Source: Bacteriovoracaceae bacterium
GTDB lineage: Bacteria > Bdellovibrionota > Bacteriovoracia > Bacteriovoracales > Bacteriovoracaceae
DNA length: 37,278 nucleotides
NCBI GenBank assembly: GCA_021732585.1
Contig: JAKFUR010000071.1
Location: 1-37,278 of the forward strand
Reading direction: 5' to 3'
Below, piece after piece: positions 36,553 to 37,278 of this stretch. The notes under the pieces were generated by a model that made no database searches, was not told where the DNA came from, and was given only the letters and a program-made list of their open reading frames with translations. The first letter of the stretch is position 1. Each line of letters begins with the position of its first letter. The position numbers and the translations under genes are program-made.

Positions 36553-37278
36553 ATGCAAGCACTTTTAAAGCCCTCGTCGTTGCGCCACGGGGCGATTCCT
36601 TTTGATCAAATTCAGATCGCCGATTTTTTGCCGGCGCTCGATAAAGCGCTCGAGCAGGCCCGCGCAGATTTGGAAGTATGGAAAAAACAAACAGGCACAA
36701 GTTTTACTGATGTCATCGTAAAGCTGGATGATCTCCGTGAAGCTGTAGGCCAAGTCTCGGGCATTTTTTATAATCTTCACTCGGCTCATTGCTCTGAAGA
36801 GTTGGAGAAGATTGCACCCGAAATGTCTTCGCGTCTTACGACTTTTAGCAATGATGTCACACTTGATTCTGTGGTCTTTGCACGTGTGAAAGAATGCTGG
36901 GAGAAGCGCGATTCACAAACACTCACGACTGAAGAGCGCACGATCTTAGAAAAAACTTACCGTGGTTTTGTTCGTAACGGTGCGAACCTCGATGCGAAAG
37001 CGAAAACCCGTTTACGTGAAATCGACGAGACACTTTCTAAAACAGGTCTCGCTTTTTCACAGAACGTCTTGAAAGCAACCAATAGTTTTGAAAAATACAT
37101 CACCAACGAAGCAGATTTGGTAGGTCTGCCGGATTCATTTAAAGAAGCTTCTGCTGAGGCCGCCGAGAAAAAATGCAAGAAGGGCAGCTGGCTTATCACG
37201 CTTGATTACCCCATGCTCATTCCGGTTCTGACTTATTCTAAGAACCGTGAGTTGCGCAAAGAAATCTTCATGGCCAAC
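36553..37278 (+). CDS. M3-family oligopeptidase (PrlC/oligopeptidase A-like), N-terminal part, truncated by window edge
   Basis: Open frame from ATG at 36553: MQALLKPSSLRHGAIPFDQIQIADFLPALDKALEQARADLEVWK...FEKYITNEADLVGLPDSF...GSWLITLDYPMLIPVLTYSKNRELRKEIFMAN. Confidence 0.85.
   Translation, partial: MQALLKPSSLRHGAIPFDQIQIADFLPALDKALEQARADLEVWKKQTGTSFTDVIVKLDDLREAVGQVSGIFYNLHSAHCSEELEKIAPEMSSRLTTFSNDVTLDSVVFARVKECWEKRDSQTLTTEERTILEKTYRGFVRNGANLDAKAKTRLREIDETLSKTGLAFSQNVLKATNSFEKYITNEADLVGLPDSFKEASAEAAEKKCKKGSWLITLDYPMLIPVLTYSKNRELRKEIFMAN

Noticed and set aside
1-37278. CRISPR arrays, transposons, phage, toxin-antitoxin or complete restriction-modification loci
   Set aside because: No regularly spaced repeats, transposase/integrase motifs, or paired R-M genes were seen on either strand.

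Overview
Chromosomal bacterial window (~37.3 kb) with dense coding on both strands. Protein content suggests Bdellovibrionota or a related lineage, but that is inference only. I support about 40 protein-coding genes, one tRNA-Pro(GGG) with encoded CCA, several intrinsic terminators and a few promoter/operator candidates. Most of the window is housekeeping: serA, tyrS, deoC, ahcY, rpiB, a THUMP/RlmL-like methyltransferase, acyl-CoA dehydrogenase, and M32 and M3 peptidases. I found no CRISPR array, transposase, phage block or rRNA. Observations most worth a second look: (1) a Spy/CpxP-like sensor / ECF sigma / short membrane anti-sigma operon preceded by a near-ideal ECF promoter (TGAACCT-N15-CGTCTAA), suggesting an autoregulated CnrYXH-like stress module; (2) an orphan PD-(D/E)XK nuclease-like protein directly downstream of an acyl-CoA dehydrogenase; (3) a secreted protein with a caspase/gingipain-like His-Cys dyad; (4) a lipoprotein with a metzincin-type HExxHxxGxxH motif behind a Fur-box-like palindrome; (5) a miniature PBP4/DacB; (6) an unlisted 53-aa lysine-rich protein with its own promoter, structured leader and terminator; (7) a sigma-54-like promoter in front of an uncharacterised lipoprotein; (8) a DtxR-family regulator translationally coupled to an NTT (ATP/ADP translocase)-like carrier; (9) a GNAT-cupin fusion. 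No single feature is proven to be a new system.
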